Shown here in pieces: positions 35,956 through 44,606 of a stretch of DNA of 64,000 nucleotides; within the stretch, counting starts at the first letter, position 1, and each line of letters begins with the position of its first letter. Under the pieces are notes generated by a model. The model had not been told where the DNA came from, did not search any database, and worked only from the letters and a program-made list of their open reading frames with translations. A program made the position numbers and the translations under genes. Origin of the DNA: Jiulongibacter sp966250325 (lineage in GTDB: Bacteria; Bacteroidota; Bacteroidia; Cytophagales; Spirosomataceae); the NCBI GenBank assembly GCA_966250325.1, contig CBINGY010000014.1, positions 17,916-81,915 on the forward strand, written 5' to 3'.

Positions 35956-37116
35956 TCAGGCGGCGGCGGTTTCCATTTCACGCATCAGAGAAACCAGGTC
36001 TTTATCATTTACCTCTTTTATCCGGTCTGCAAGATCGAGGAAACGAATGTAGGTAAGATCTATTTCATCTTTATTGAGGGCAAATCCAAGCAGCTCCAAA
36101 CGGTGCTTCAAAGCATGGCGACCGCTGCGTGCAGTAAGTACGATATCCGATTTATCAACACCTACCTCTTGTGGAGTCATGATTTCGTAGTTCTCAGCAT
36201 GCTTGAGGAAACCATCCTGATGAATACCTGAAGAATGTGCAAATGCATTTCTACCCACTATTGCCTTATTGGGCTGAACCGGCATCCGCATAGTTCTGGA
36301 TACCAACTGGCTGAGCGGATATAGTTGTTCGCTCTTAATATTCGTGTAGGCATTGAGCTCTTTGTGAACCTTTAAGGTCATAGCAACCTCTTCCAGAGAG
36401 GTGTTCCCTGCACGTTCGCCTATGCCGTTGATGGTTACCTCCACCTGACGGGCTCCGGCCTGTATCCCTGCAATCGTATTTGCGGTAGCCATTCCCAGAT
36501 CATTGTGGTTATGCATAGATAAAATCGCCTTATCAACGTTCGGAACGTTATTCATGAGATAACTAACCCGGTCAAACATAACAGTAGGTAGCAAATAACC
36601 GGTAGTATCCGGCAGATTCACGACCGTGGCACCGGCTGCAATCACAGCTTCGGTGAGACGAGCCAGAAACTCAAGATCTGCCCTTCCGGCGTCTTCAGCA
36701 TAAAATTCTACATCTTCCACAAACCTCCTGGCATATTTTACTGCTTCTACCCCTCTTTCCAGAATCTCATCACGCGTACTGTTGAATTTATATTTGATAT
36801 GGATATCGGAAGATCCAATTCCTGTATGAATTCTGGGTCTTTTGGCCGATTTCAAAGCCGCTGCTGCAATTTCTATATCTTTTTGTACAGCACGGGTAAG
36901 CCCACATACCGTGGCATTCTTAACCACCTGGCTCACCGCTTCTACAGACCGGAAATCACCCGGCGAAGAGACCGGGAAGCCCGCTTCAATCACATCTACC
37001 CCCAGTTCATCCAGTTTTTGTGCTATCATTACTTTCTCGTCAATATTCAACTGACAACCGGGTACCTGCTCACCATCTCTAAGCGTGGTATCGAAAACAT
37101 AAATGCGATTACTCAT
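35956..37116 (-). CDS. leuA: 2-isopropylmalate synthase, single-domain form
   Basis: A 386-residue DRE-TIM metallolyase-family enzyme. The motifs are TTLRDGEQVPG at the start, the metal-binding SMHNHNDLGMATANT, and NGIGERAGNTSLEE, typical of LeuA or homocitrate synthase. It condenses 2-oxoisovalerate and acetyl-CoA for leucine synthesis. The usual C-terminal LeuA dimer/leucine-sensing domain is absent, so feedback inhibition by leucine is unlikely by the normal route. No other leu genes are linked, and a homocitrate-synthase-like role cannot be fully excluded. Confidence 0.85.
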   Translation of the reverse strand: MSNRIYVFDTTLRDGEQVPGCQLNIDEKVMIAQKLDELGVDVIEAGFPVSSPGDFRSVEAVSQVVKNATVCGLTRAVQKDIEIAAAALKSAKRPRIHTGIGSSDIHIKYKFNSTRDEILERGVEAVKYARRFVEDVEFYAEDAGRADLEFLARLTEAVIAAGATVVNLPDTTGYLLPTVMFDRVSYLMNNVPNVDKAILSMHNHNDLGMATANTIAGIQAGARQVEVTINGIGERAGNTSLEEVAMTLKVHKELNAYTNIKSEQLYPLSQLVSRTMRMPVQPNKAIVGRNAFAHSSGIHQDGFLKHAENYEIMTPQEVGVDKSDIVLTARSGRHALKHRLELLGFALNKDEIDLTYIRFLDLADRIKEVNDKDLVSLMREMETAAA

Positions 37117-37145
37117 TTTGATTCATTTTTATTCCTACACGATGA

Positions 37146-37153
37146 CAAAGGTA
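37146..37153 (-). promoter_or_regulatory. -7 element of leuA
   Basis: TACCTTTG on the minus strand, a perfect -7 element, about 30 bases upstream of the start. A T-rich -33 region lies 19 bases further up. Confidence 0.4.
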
Positions 37154-37340
37154 TCAGTAAACACCTGTCGAGAAAAATACTTAAGCCCGGAAAAGTACAA
37201 AAAGGAATAATATGCCAAAGCCGTGTGGAGATACTGAAATAATATTCTAGCAGTCTGCTCCGGAATTCCTATTTTTACGACGAAATTTGCGAACCGTAAG
37301 CTCCCGAAAGCTTATGATAAAGAACCAAGCATAACAGTTT

Positions 37341-38798
37341 ATGTACAAAAAAACGAAGATTGTAGCCACTGTAGGCCCTGCCTCTGAAAGTGAAGAAATG
37401 CTATTAAAGCTGGCATTGGCCGGAGTCAATGTGTTCAGATTAAATTTTTCTCATGGTGATCACGCCGAGCATCTGGCCAGGCTGGAGAGAATCCGAAAAA
37501 TCAACAAAGAATACAATCTGAATTGTGCCATACTTCAGGATCTGCAAGGCCCTAAAATACGGGTAGGTCAAATGGAAGGCGGGAATGCTGGTGTAGAACT
37601 TATTCCCGGGAATCAATTGGTTTTCTGCAATGAAGACGTAGTAGGAAATGCCGAAAGAGTTAGTACGCCGTATAAAGGAATGTACGTTGACGTAAAAGTA
37701 GGCGAACGGATTCTGATGGACGACGGTAAACTTGAAGTTAAAGTTGTCGGTATTGATAAAGATAAACAGGAAGTAATCACGGAAGTGGTTTATGGAGGTT
37801 TACTGAAACAGAAAAAAGGCGTAAATCTTCCAAACACAAATATTTCTCAGCCTTCGGTAACCGATAAAGACTGGGAAGATCTCAAATTTGGTCTCAAGCA
37901 TAATGTCGATTGGATCGCTCTTTCATTCGTACGTACCGCTCAGGAAATCATTGAAATAAAAGAGTACATAAGACAGCAAGGTAGCTCTGCTAAAGTAATT
38001 GCTAAAATCGAAAAGCCCGAAGCTATTGCAAACATGGATAGCATCATTGAGGCGGTAGATGGAATTATGGTGGCACGTGGTGATCTGGGTGTAGAAATGC
38101 CCGGGGAGGAGGTTCCTTTAATCCAGAAAGAACTGGTTAGAAAAAGCAACATGGCAGGCAAGCCGGTTATTGTAGCTACTCAAATGCTGGAAAGCATGAT
38201 TGATAACCCCAGAGCTACCCGGGCAGAGATAGGTGACGTGGCCAATGCGGTGTGGGATGGGGCAGATGCTGTAATGCTTAGCGGTGAATCGGCTGCAGGT
38301 AAATATCCTGTACTGGCTGTGGAAACTATGGCAAAAACAGTAAGACAGGTAGAACTTAATGCTCCGAAAGAAGATATTTATTTTAAATATCACACCCGGG
38401 TGACATTACCCGAGTACCAGTCTGAAGACAAAGACAACGATAACGTCATCATGATGGCATGTCGCCTGGCACGTGATCTGGATGTAAAAGCGATCATAGG
38501 ATATTCTACTTCCGGTTACACGGCGGTTCGTTTATCGCATCACCGTCCAAAAGCTCATGTGTACATCTTCACGCCAAATCCTGCACTGCTTACTCAGTTG
38601 AGTCTTTATTCGGGTGTAGAGGTTTTCTCTTCAGCAAACATGAAGTATGACAGTGAAAGTGGTCTTGTGGATGCGGCCAGAGATTTCCTTGTAAAAGAAG
38701 GTAAGCTTGAGAAAGGCGATAAATACATTGATTGCCTGAGCGTACCTATTCAGGCAGATACCCGTACAAACTCCATCCGCTTGAGTGTGGTGGAATAA
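37341..38798 (+). CDS. pyk: Pyruvate kinase
   Basis: A 485-residue glycolytic enzyme that makes ATP and pyruvate from phosphoenolpyruvate. The N-terminal TKIVATVGPASESEE and NVFRLNFSHG, the catalytic lysine loop VIAKIEKPEAIANMDSI, and MVARGDLGVEMPGEEVPLIQK with ATQMLESMIDNPRATRAE are all present. The C-terminal domain includes AIIGYSTSGYTAVRLSHHRPK, where effectors bind in relatives. It is monocistronic, with a terminator just after it. Confidence 0.97.
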   Translation: MYKKTKIVATVGPASESEEMLLKLALAGVNVFRLNFSHGDHAEHLARLERIRKINKEYNLNCAILQDLQGPKIRVGQMEGGNAGVELIPGNQLVFCNEDVVGNAERVSTPYKGMYVDVKVGERILMDDGKLEVKVVGIDKDKQEVITEVVYGGLLKQKKGVNLPNTNISQPSVTDKDWEDLKFGLKHNVDWIALSFVRTAQEIIEIKEYIRQQGSSAKVIAKIEKPEAIANMDSIIEAVDGIMVARGDLGVEMPGEEVPLIQKELVRKSNMAGKPVIVATQMLESMIDNPRATRAEIGDVANAVWDGADAVMLSGESAAGKYPVLAVETMAKTVRQVELNAPKEDIYFKYHTRVTLPEYQSEDKDNDNVIMMACRLARDLDVKAIIGYSTSGYTAVRLSHHRPKAHVYIFTPNPALLTQLSLYSGVEVFSSANMKYDSESGLVDAARDFLVKEGKLEKGDKYIDCLSVPIQADTRTNSIRLSVVE

Positions 38799-38820
38799 AA
38801 AAATCAGGAAGTATTTATAG

Positions 38821-38853
38821 AAGAGGCTGTCTAAAGGGGCAGTCTCTTTTTTT
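38821..38853 (+). terminator. Terminator after pyk
   Basis: AAGAGGCTG and CAGTCTCTT pair over a 10-base loop with one G-U pair, followed by a T run. It lies in the gap to the convergent udk stop. Confidence 0.7.
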
Positions 38854-39499
38854 ATCTGTGAAGTAAGGTCTTTATAAACGTAGTTACCACCCAAAGTCCG
38901 TTTTCAAAGTGATCGTTGTTGTTGATCACAATATCCGCAATTTTTCGGGTAGGCTTGATAAAGCTTTTGTAAGTGGGCTTTACGTGATTCAGCCACTGAT
39001 ACATGACTTCTTCCTCGGTAATTCCCCGTTCAATAGTATCACGTTTTAATCTGCGGTCAATTTTGATCCTTTCCTTCGCGTCTACAAAAATCTTAAGATC
39101 CAGCTGCTCAGCTATGGCATTTTCATAAAATACAAATAGTCCCTCAACTACAATGACAGGGGTAGGATGATGAATGATTTCTTCAGGAATAATATCAGGC
39201 TGATTGAATGTGTACTCCTGATGCACCACTTTTTTACCTTCAACCAGATCATGAATGTGAGATGCATACAGATCAAAGTCGATACATTCGGGAAGATCAA
39301 AATTTGGTACGCCGTTTAAGTCTCTGGGAATAAACTCAATTCCCTTATAATAGTTATCCTGTGAAATGAGACAAATTTCTTCCTTTTTAAAATGCTTAAG
39401 CAAACTTCTTAGGAAAAGCGTTTTCCCGGATGCCGATCCACCGGTAATACCAATCACGAAGGGCTTTGCCCGATGAACTTGCTCCAGTTCAGGATTCAT
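38852..39499 (-). CDS. udk: Uridine kinase
   Basis: A 215-residue P-loop kinase of the uridine kinase/phosphoribulokinase family that phosphorylates uridine or cytidine in pyrimidine salvage. The Walker A motif GGSASGKT sits at about residues 20-27. DFDLYASHIHDL and PVIVVEGLFVFYENAIAEQLDLKIFVD match the family core, and the lid RLKRDTIERGITEEEV is present. The start is ATG at 39499 after a clear -7 element. Confidence 0.9.
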   Translation of the reverse strand: MNPELEQVHRAKPFVIGITGGSASGKTLFLRSLLKHFKKEEICLISQDNYYKGIEFIPRDLNGVPNFDLPECIDFDLYASHIHDLVEGKKVVHQEYTFNQPDIIPEEIIHHPTPVIVVEGLFVFYENAIAEQLDLKIFVDAKERIKIDRRLKRDTIERGITEEEVMYQWLNHVKPTYKSFIKPTRKIADIVINNNDHFENGLWVVTTFIKTLLHR

Positions 39500-39527
39500 T
39501 TTTCTATTGTTGATATCAAATAATCCG

Positions 39528-39535
39528 CAAAACTA
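39528..39535 (-). promoter_or_regulatory. -7 element of udk
   Basis: TAGTTTTG on the minus strand, followed by CGGATTATT, 28 bases upstream. The same downstream bases occur after the M16 promoter at 62337-62353. Confidence 0.4.
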
Positions 39536-39547
39536 ATGCTTTGTTAG

Positions 39548-40582
39548 TTACTCTCCTTCGTAAATAGAAATTTTGCCCGTTCCATCTGAATTTTTGAAAC
39601 CGCGATACATTCCTTTTGTATTAAATGGCATACTTATGTTTCCGTCAGTGTCTATGGCAATCACTCCGCCTGTTCCTCCGCGTTTCACAAGTTTATTCAT
39701 AACCACCTCTTCTGCCGCTGTTTCAAGATTCATTCCTTTATATTCCATAAGGGCAGAAATATCGTAGGCCACCACAGACCGTATAAAATACTCGCCATGA
39801 CCCGTAGCAGAAACCGCACAGGTACGATTGTTTGCGTAATTACCGGCACCAATAATCGGAGAATCCCCTACCCGATTCCATCGTTTATTTGTCATTCCGC
39901 CAGTAGATGTTCCGGCAGCCAGGTTCCCGTGTTTGTCGAGGGCCACGCAACCCACGGTTCCATGTTTGTTGTCCTCGGGTACACTGTAAATCATAGAGGA
40001 TTTCGGGTTCTTTTCTTCTTTATTTCTATCCGGGTGATCAAGTTCTGTTTTCTCTTTTTTGATGGCATTCTGGAGTGATTTCCATCGTCTTTCAGTAAAG
40101 AAATAAGAAGTGTCCACCAGTTCAAGACCCTGTTCTTTTGCAAAATCTTCAGCTCCTGAACCTGTAAGAAGCACGTGATCAGACTTTTCCATCACCGCTC
40201 TTGCCGCAGCTATCGGGCTTCTGATATGTCGAACCCCCGCCACAGCTCCTGCGAGTAGGTCTTCGCCACGCATAATAGAAGCATCCATTTCATTTCTGCC
40301 TTCATGGGTAAAAACAGCCCCCTTACCAGCATTGAAAAGCTCAGATTCTTCCATAACCTGAATGGCCGCAATTACCGCTTCTGTGGCCGTTCCACCTTTC
40401 TCCAAAAGCCGGTAACCTGCCTCCAATGATTCATTAAGTTTCTCCCGATAGGCCTGCTCCATTTCTTCACTCATATTTTGTTTCAGGATGGTGCCTGCTC
40501 CCCCATGAATCACAAGGGCAAATTTTTCCTGAGATAAAGCCGGGGTGCCCGCCAGGAGTAAAAGCAGAAGTAACTTTTTCAT
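39548..40582 (-). CDS. Isoaspartyl peptidase/L-asparaginase, exported
   Basis: A 344-residue Ntn-hydrolase of the type-2 asparaginase family with a signal peptide (MKKLLLLLLLAGTPALSQ). It has the N-terminal FALVIHGGAGT and the self-cleavage and catalytic Thr209 in HGTVGCVALDKHGNLAAGTSTGG, which becomes the new N-terminus of the beta chain. The binding-site segment GDSPIIGAGNYANN also fits. Such enzymes remove isoaspartyl dipeptides or hydrolyse asparagine. The signal places it in the periplasm. It is divergent from the following gene by 22 bases. Confidence 0.92.
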   Translation of the reverse strand: MKKLLLLLLLAGTPALSQEKFALVIHGGAGTILKQNMSEEMEQAYREKLNESLEAGYRLLEKGGTATEAVIAAIQVMEESELFNAGKGAVFTHEGRNEMDASIMRGEDLLAGAVAGVRHIRSPIAAARAVMEKSDHVLLTGSGAEDFAKEQGLELVDTSYFFTERRWKSLQNAIKKEKTELDHPDRNKEEKNPKSSMIYSVPEDNKHGTVGCVALDKHGNLAAGTSTGGMTNKRWNRVGDSPIIGAGNYANNRTCAVSATGHGEYFIRSVVAYDISALMEYKGMNLETAAEEVVMNKLVKRGGTGGVIAIDTDGNISMPFNTKGMYRGFKNSDGTGKISIYEGE

Positions 40583-40604
40583 GAGCTTGAATGTTTAAAG
40601 TTTT

Positions 40605-41456
40605 ATGACAGAAGTACTGCAAAATACCGAACAAACCCATAGAAGTATTCAAACCATCTCAATTCTTGGATGTGGATGGCTAGGTTTTCCATTAGCTCAA
40701 TATTTAATCGAAAAAAAATACAAAATCAGGGGAAGCACCACGTCCGAGACAAAAATTGGCCGTCTGCAGGAGTCACAAATAGATGCGTATATAATTGACC
40801 TTCAATCATTCTCGCCGATTGACCCTTTGTTTTTTACAACAGATGTGATTGTGATAAATATACCTCCGGGCCTGAGAAAAACCCCCCTCGATGTTCACCT
40901 GAATCAGCTTCGGTTTTTCTTTGACCAGATTCCGCAGGACTCATCTCCTCGAATTATTTTTGTTAGTTCTACGTCGGTTTACCCAGACCTCAACCGCATT
41001 GTCGTCGAAACGGATGCCGATTACAGCTCAGAAATCGGCCAGATTGAGTCCGAAGTTCAACATATTTGTAAAACAAAAGACCTCCCGCTCACCATTCTAC
41101 GCTTTGGGGGTTTAATGGGATATGACCGTGCTCCCTGTAAATATTACTCCGGCAAAACCGGCCTGAAACTGACCGATAACCCGGTGAATTATATTCACAG
41201 AGATGATGCCGTTCGGGTAATAGAGGCCATAATTGAAAATAACTACTGGGGAGAAACCGTCAACGCAGTAAGCCCATCGCATCCTTTGAGGAAGATCGTG
41301 ATAGAAGACTGTTGCCAAAAATCAGAATACCAACTACCTGAATACTCTACCGATCAACCCCATGAGCCCTTCAAGCAAATAGACAGCAGCAAACTAAGGC
41401 GTGATTTGAACTTCGAATTTAAGTATCCGGATCCCTTAGATTTTTACTACGAATGA
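40605..41456 (+). CDS. NAD-dependent epimerase/dehydratase-like protein (YeeZ-type SDR)
   Basis: A 283-residue extended SDR. The Rossmann motif TISILGCGWLGFPLAQYLIEK (about 18-38) is followed by IIFVSSTSVYPD, where Ser and Tyr of the usual active site can be seen, and VNYIHRDDAVRVIEAII. The pattern resembles YeeZ-like proteins, whose substrates are not defined. It shares a short divergent promoter region with the asparaginase. Its stop overlaps the end of the convergent merC gene by 10 bases. Confidence 0.8.
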   Translation: MTEVLQNTEQTHRSIQTISILGCGWLGFPLAQYLIEKKYKIRGSTTSETKIGRLQESQIDAYIIDLQSFSPIDPLFFTTDVIVINIPPGLRKTPLDVHLNQLRFFFDQIPQDSSPRIIFVSSTSVYPDLNRIVVETDADYSSEIGQIESEVQHICKTKDLPLTILRFGGLMGYDRAPCKYYSGKTGLKLTDNPVNYIHRDDAVRVIEAIIENNYWGETVNAVSPSHPLRKIVIEDCCQKSEYQLPEYSTDQPHEPFKQIDSSKLRRDLNFEFKYPDPLDFYYE

Positions 41457-41827
41457 GAAGCACATATTCTTGAGTGCATTCGCCAGTTTATCAGGAACGA
41501 AACAGCAAGAGAGACCGAAGAAAACGTCTGAAACAAATGGTTTCGGGTAAAAAGAGTAAGTACCGTCAATAAAACGGCCAATCCGAAAAGGAGCAGCGGC
41601 AATTTGTGATGATGCCCTTTATAATCACGGGTGAGAATATAAGAACCAATAAGCAAACTGGCAGCAATAAGGCCCATTTCAAGACTTTCGTTCAAAACGC
41701 CTTGACCCAGCGAAGGCAATGCAACCAGCAGAAAAGGAGTAGCCAGGCAATGAATGGTACACAATAAGGACAGTCCGAATCCGAGTTTCTGAAGTAGATG
41801 GGCGTATTTTTCTTTTAAAGCTTTCAT
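41447..41827 (-). CDS. MerC-domain membrane protein
   Basis: A protein of about 126 residues with four membrane helices and the MerC motif SLLCTIHCLATPFLLVALP, in which the CxxxC pair is typical of metal-transporting MerC proteins. I start at the ATG at 41827. Two upstream TTG codons also lie in frame. In Bacteroidota MerC-like genes are usually tied to metal homeostasis rather than to mercury resistance. A perfect 17-base palindrome (41831-41847) overlaps the promoter and ends three bases from the ATG, which suggests control by a metal-sensing Fur-type repressor (inference). Confidence 0.82.
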   Translation of the reverse strand: MKALKEKYAHLLQKLGFGLSLLCTIHCLATPFLLVALPSLGQGVLNESLEMGLIAASLLIGSYILTRDYKGHHHKLPLLLFGLAVLLTVLTLFTRNHLFQTFSSVSLAVSFLINWRMHSRICASHS

Positions 41828-41830
41828 TTG

Positions 41831-41847
41831 TTGCAACAATGTTGCAA
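41831..41847. promoter_or_regulatory. Palindromic operator over the merC promoter
   Basis: TTGCAACA-A-TGTTGCAA, perfect 8-base arms with a 1-base centre, just upstream of the merC ATG. It overlaps the TAATTTTG -7 element (41845-41852 on the minus strand). The shape resembles Fur/Zur-type boxes, but the regulator is not in the window. Confidence 0.55.
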
Positions 41848-41928
41848 AATTAGGAATATTTTGAGCAATCTCCCTAAAACAATTAACAATTTCTTTACCG
41901 GGAGAGCATGTAATCTTTGAATCGGGGG

Positions 41929-41959
41929 TTGCATCATTGATCGAAACCTAATACATTTG
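41929..41959 (+). promoter_or_regulatory. Promoter of the beta-oxidation genes
   Basis: TTG (41929-41931), a 20-base spacer and TACATTTG (41952-41959), a perfect -7 element. The leader is about 145 bases. Confidence 0.5.
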
Positions 41960-41962
41960 TAA

Positions 41963-41980
41963 TAGTATGCAAGCATACTA
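41963..41980. promoter_or_regulatory. Palindrome at the start of the beta-oxidation transcript
   Basis: TAGTATGC-AA-GCATACTA, perfect 8-base arms, starting four bases after the -7 element and covering the likely transcript start. It fits a repressor operator (TetR or MarR type possible). Confidence 0.5.
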
Positions 41981-42110
41981 ATTTGATTAGCTGTCGCGGT
42001 TTCACTTCAATCACAGGATCATAACACCCCGAACCGGAAATCGGTGTAAACCTGAAACATCAAAAGAAAGTAAATTCACTAAGAAATAATTTTGACTCAA
42101 AAACAACCTT

Positions 42111-44519
42111 ATGAACAGAAGAATAAACAGTGTGGCTGTTTTGGGAGCAGGAATCATGGGAAGCAGAATAGCCCTTCATTTTGCCAATATTGGCTGCAGG
42201 GTATTGTTGCTGGACATGGTACCCAAAGAACCAAATGAAGCAGAAAAGGCAAAAGGCCTTGATATGACCTCTCCTGCAGTAAGAAACAGGCTTGTCAACG
42301 AATTATTTACCGCAGCGGTAAAATCTTCTCCTTCTCCGGTATATACCAAAGATGTAGTAAACCGGGTAAGTCTGGGAAACTTTGATGATGACCTATCGAA
42401 AATCGCAGAAGTAGATTGGGTGATAGAGGTGGTGGTAGAACGACTGGACATCAAGAAATTAATCTACGACAAAGTAGAGGCTCATCGTAAGCCAGGTACC
42501 CTCGTTACTTCAAACACATCAGGAATTCCTATTCATCTGATGGCCGAAGGACGAAGTGAAGATTTCAGAAAACATTTCTGCGGAACGCACTTCTTTAACC
42601 CTCCGCGTTATCTCAGATTGCTCGAAATTATTCCGGGGCCAGATACAGATCAACAGGTAATTGACTTTCTGATGAACTACGGAGACCTTTACCTGGGCAA
42701 ACAGACTGTACTTTGTAAAGATACGCCGGCGTTTATTGCCAACAGACTAGGTATTTATGCCATGGTGCAGACTATTCGGGTAGCAGAAGAAATGGGTCTG
42801 GGTGTAGAGGCCGTTGATAAACTCACCGGCCCGGTGGTAGGAAGGCCGAAATCGGGAACTTTCCGACTTTCAGATGTGGTGGGGCTTGACACCACGGTAA
42901 ATGTCTGCAATAACCTGAGACAGATTCTTAAAACCGATGAGTCTGTGAATGCCTTTCAGCTGCCATCCATTATGAGCAAACTTTATGATAATAAATGGCT
43001 GGGAGATAAAAGCGGGCAGGGATTCTACAAAAAAGTAAAAGACGAAAAAGGCAAATCAGTGATTCTGGCACTGGACTTCAAGACTTTGGAATATAAACCT
43101 TCTGAAAAGGTAAGCTTCGAAACGCTGAATGCCACGAAGAGTATTGACCGGCTTGCAGATCGTTTTCCGGTTTTACTGTCAGGAAAAGATAAGGCAGGCG
43201 AATTTTACCGCAAAACCTTTACAGATTCCTTTAAATATGCTACCAACCGCATCCCCGAGATTGCGGATGAACTGTTCAGAGTAGATGACGCCATTAAAGC
43301 CGGATTTGCATGGCAAATGGGTCTATTTGAAACGGCTGATGCAGTAGGAGTGAAAAATTTTGTAGAGATCGCCGAAAAAGAAAATAACAGACCAGCTCAA
43401 TGGGTGTATGACATGCTGGAGGCGGGTCATGAAACTTTCTACAAAATTGAAAACGGGCAAAAGCTCTATTATGACATCCCCTCCAAATCTTACAGGAAAA
43501 TTCCGGGAACAGACGGATTCCTTATTTTGGATAACCTCCGCAAAACAAATGTAGTCTGGAAAAATGCCGGCTCTTCCATTTTTGACCTGGGTGATGGTAT
43601 CCTTGGGATAGAATTCCAATCGAAAATGAACACCTTCGGAGCTGAGGTAATTGAAGGGCTTAACAAGGCTTATGCTCTGGCAGAAAAAGACTTCAGAGGC
43701 CTGGTGGTAGGTAATGACAGCCAGGAAGCCTTCTCGGCAGGTGCCAATCTGGCCATGCTTTTTATGTTTGCCATTGAGCAGGAGTGGGATGAAATCAATA
43801 TGATGATTGCTCAGTTTCAGCAAACTATGATGAGAGCCAGATATTCGGGTATTCCGGTGGTAACCGCCCCGCATACCCTGGCTCTGGGCGGTGGCTGTGA
43901 GTTAAACCTTCATGCCGATAAGGTAGTGGCAGCAGCCGAAACCTACATGGGATTGGTAGAAGTGGGTGTTGGGGTAATTCCGGGAGGGGGTGGAACCAAA
44001 GAAATGGCACTCCGCTGCTCAGATATGTATCAGCCGGGAGATTCTGAACTTAATATTCTTCAGAATGCCTTTATGAACATCGCTCAGGCCAAAGTATCCA
44101 CTTCAGCACAGGAAGCCATGGATATGAATTACCTGAAGGCTGGTCGTGACCAGATAGTACTTAACAGATCCCGTCTCATCGCCGAAGCCAAACAGGCTGC
44201 CATTGAACTGGCAGAAAATGGCTATACCATGCCCACTAAACGTAACGACATAAAGGTTCAGGGTAAGGCAGGAATAGCACTTTTCAAAGCAGGTATCAAA
44301 GCCATGCGATTAGGAAATTACATCTCTGATCATGATGCACTTATTGCCGATAAACTGGCCTATGTGATTTCCGGAGGTGATCTCAGTTATGCCCAGAACG
44401 TAACAGAGGATTACCTGCTGGATCTGGAGCGGGAAGCTTTTCTGAGTTTGTGCGGAGAACGCAAAACACTGGAACGTATGCAAGGCTTACTTAGCGGAGG
44501 AAAGCCACCAAGAAATTAA
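42111..44519 (+). CDS. fadN: 3-hydroxyacyl-CoA dehydrogenase/enoyl-CoA hydratase fusion (FadN-like)
   Basis: An 802-residue beta-oxidation enzyme. The N-terminal NAD-binding domain starts SVAVLGAGIMGSRIALHFA and contains GTHFFNPPRYLRLLEIIPG, the HAD active-site region. Two HAD C-terminal domains follow (about 190-400). A crotonase domain at the C-terminal end has SAGANLAMLFMF, and GGGCELNLHADKVVAA forms an oxyanion-hole loop. This domain order (dehydrogenase first, hydratase last) is that of FadN, the reverse of E. coli FadB. It degrades fatty acids with the thiolase encoded 87 bases downstream. Confidence 0.92.
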   Translation: MNRRINSVAVLGAGIMGSRIALHFANIGCRVLLLDMVPKEPNEAEKAKGLDMTSPAVRNRLVNELFTAAVKSSPSPVYTKDVVNRVSLGNFDDDLSKIAEVDWVIEVVVERLDIKKLIYDKVEAHRKPGTLVTSNTSGIPIHLMAEGRSEDFRKHFCGTHFFNPPRYLRLLEIIPGPDTDQQVIDFLMNYGDLYLGKQTVLCKDTPAFIANRLGIYAMVQTIRVAEEMGLGVEAVDKLTGPVVGRPKSGTFRLSDVVGLDTTVNVCNNLRQILKTDESVNAFQLPSIMSKLYDNKWLGDKSGQGFYKKVKDEKGKSVILALDFKTLEYKPSEKVSFETLNATKSIDRLADRFPVLLSGKDKAGEFYRKTFTDSFKYATNRIPEIADELFRVDDAIKAGFAWQMGLFETADAVGVKNFVEIAEKENNRPAQWVYDMLEAGHETFYKIENGQKLYYDIPSKSYRKIPGTDGFLILDNLRKTNVVWKNAGSSIFDLGDGILGIEFQSKMNTFGAEVIEGLNKAYALAEKDFRGLVVGNDSQEAFSAGANLAMLFMFAIEQEWDEINMMIAQFQQTMMRARYSGIPVVTAPHTLALGGGCELNLHADKVVAAAETYMGLVEVGVGVIPGGGGTKEMALRCSDMYQPGDSELNILQNAFMNIAQAKVSTSAQEAMDMNYLKAGRDQIVLNRSRLIAEAKQAAIELAENGYTMPTKRNDIKVQGKAGIALFKAGIKAMRLGNYISDHDALIADKLAYVISGGDLSYAQNVTEDYLLDLEREAFLSLCGERKTLERMQGLLSGGKPPRN

Positions 44520-44606
44520 CTTTTATCCTAAAAGTGTGACAGATCAAAAGTTAGATTAATTTCTGCTTGTGAAATTGACCACTTTTAATTCAAAACAGAC
44601 AAAGAT

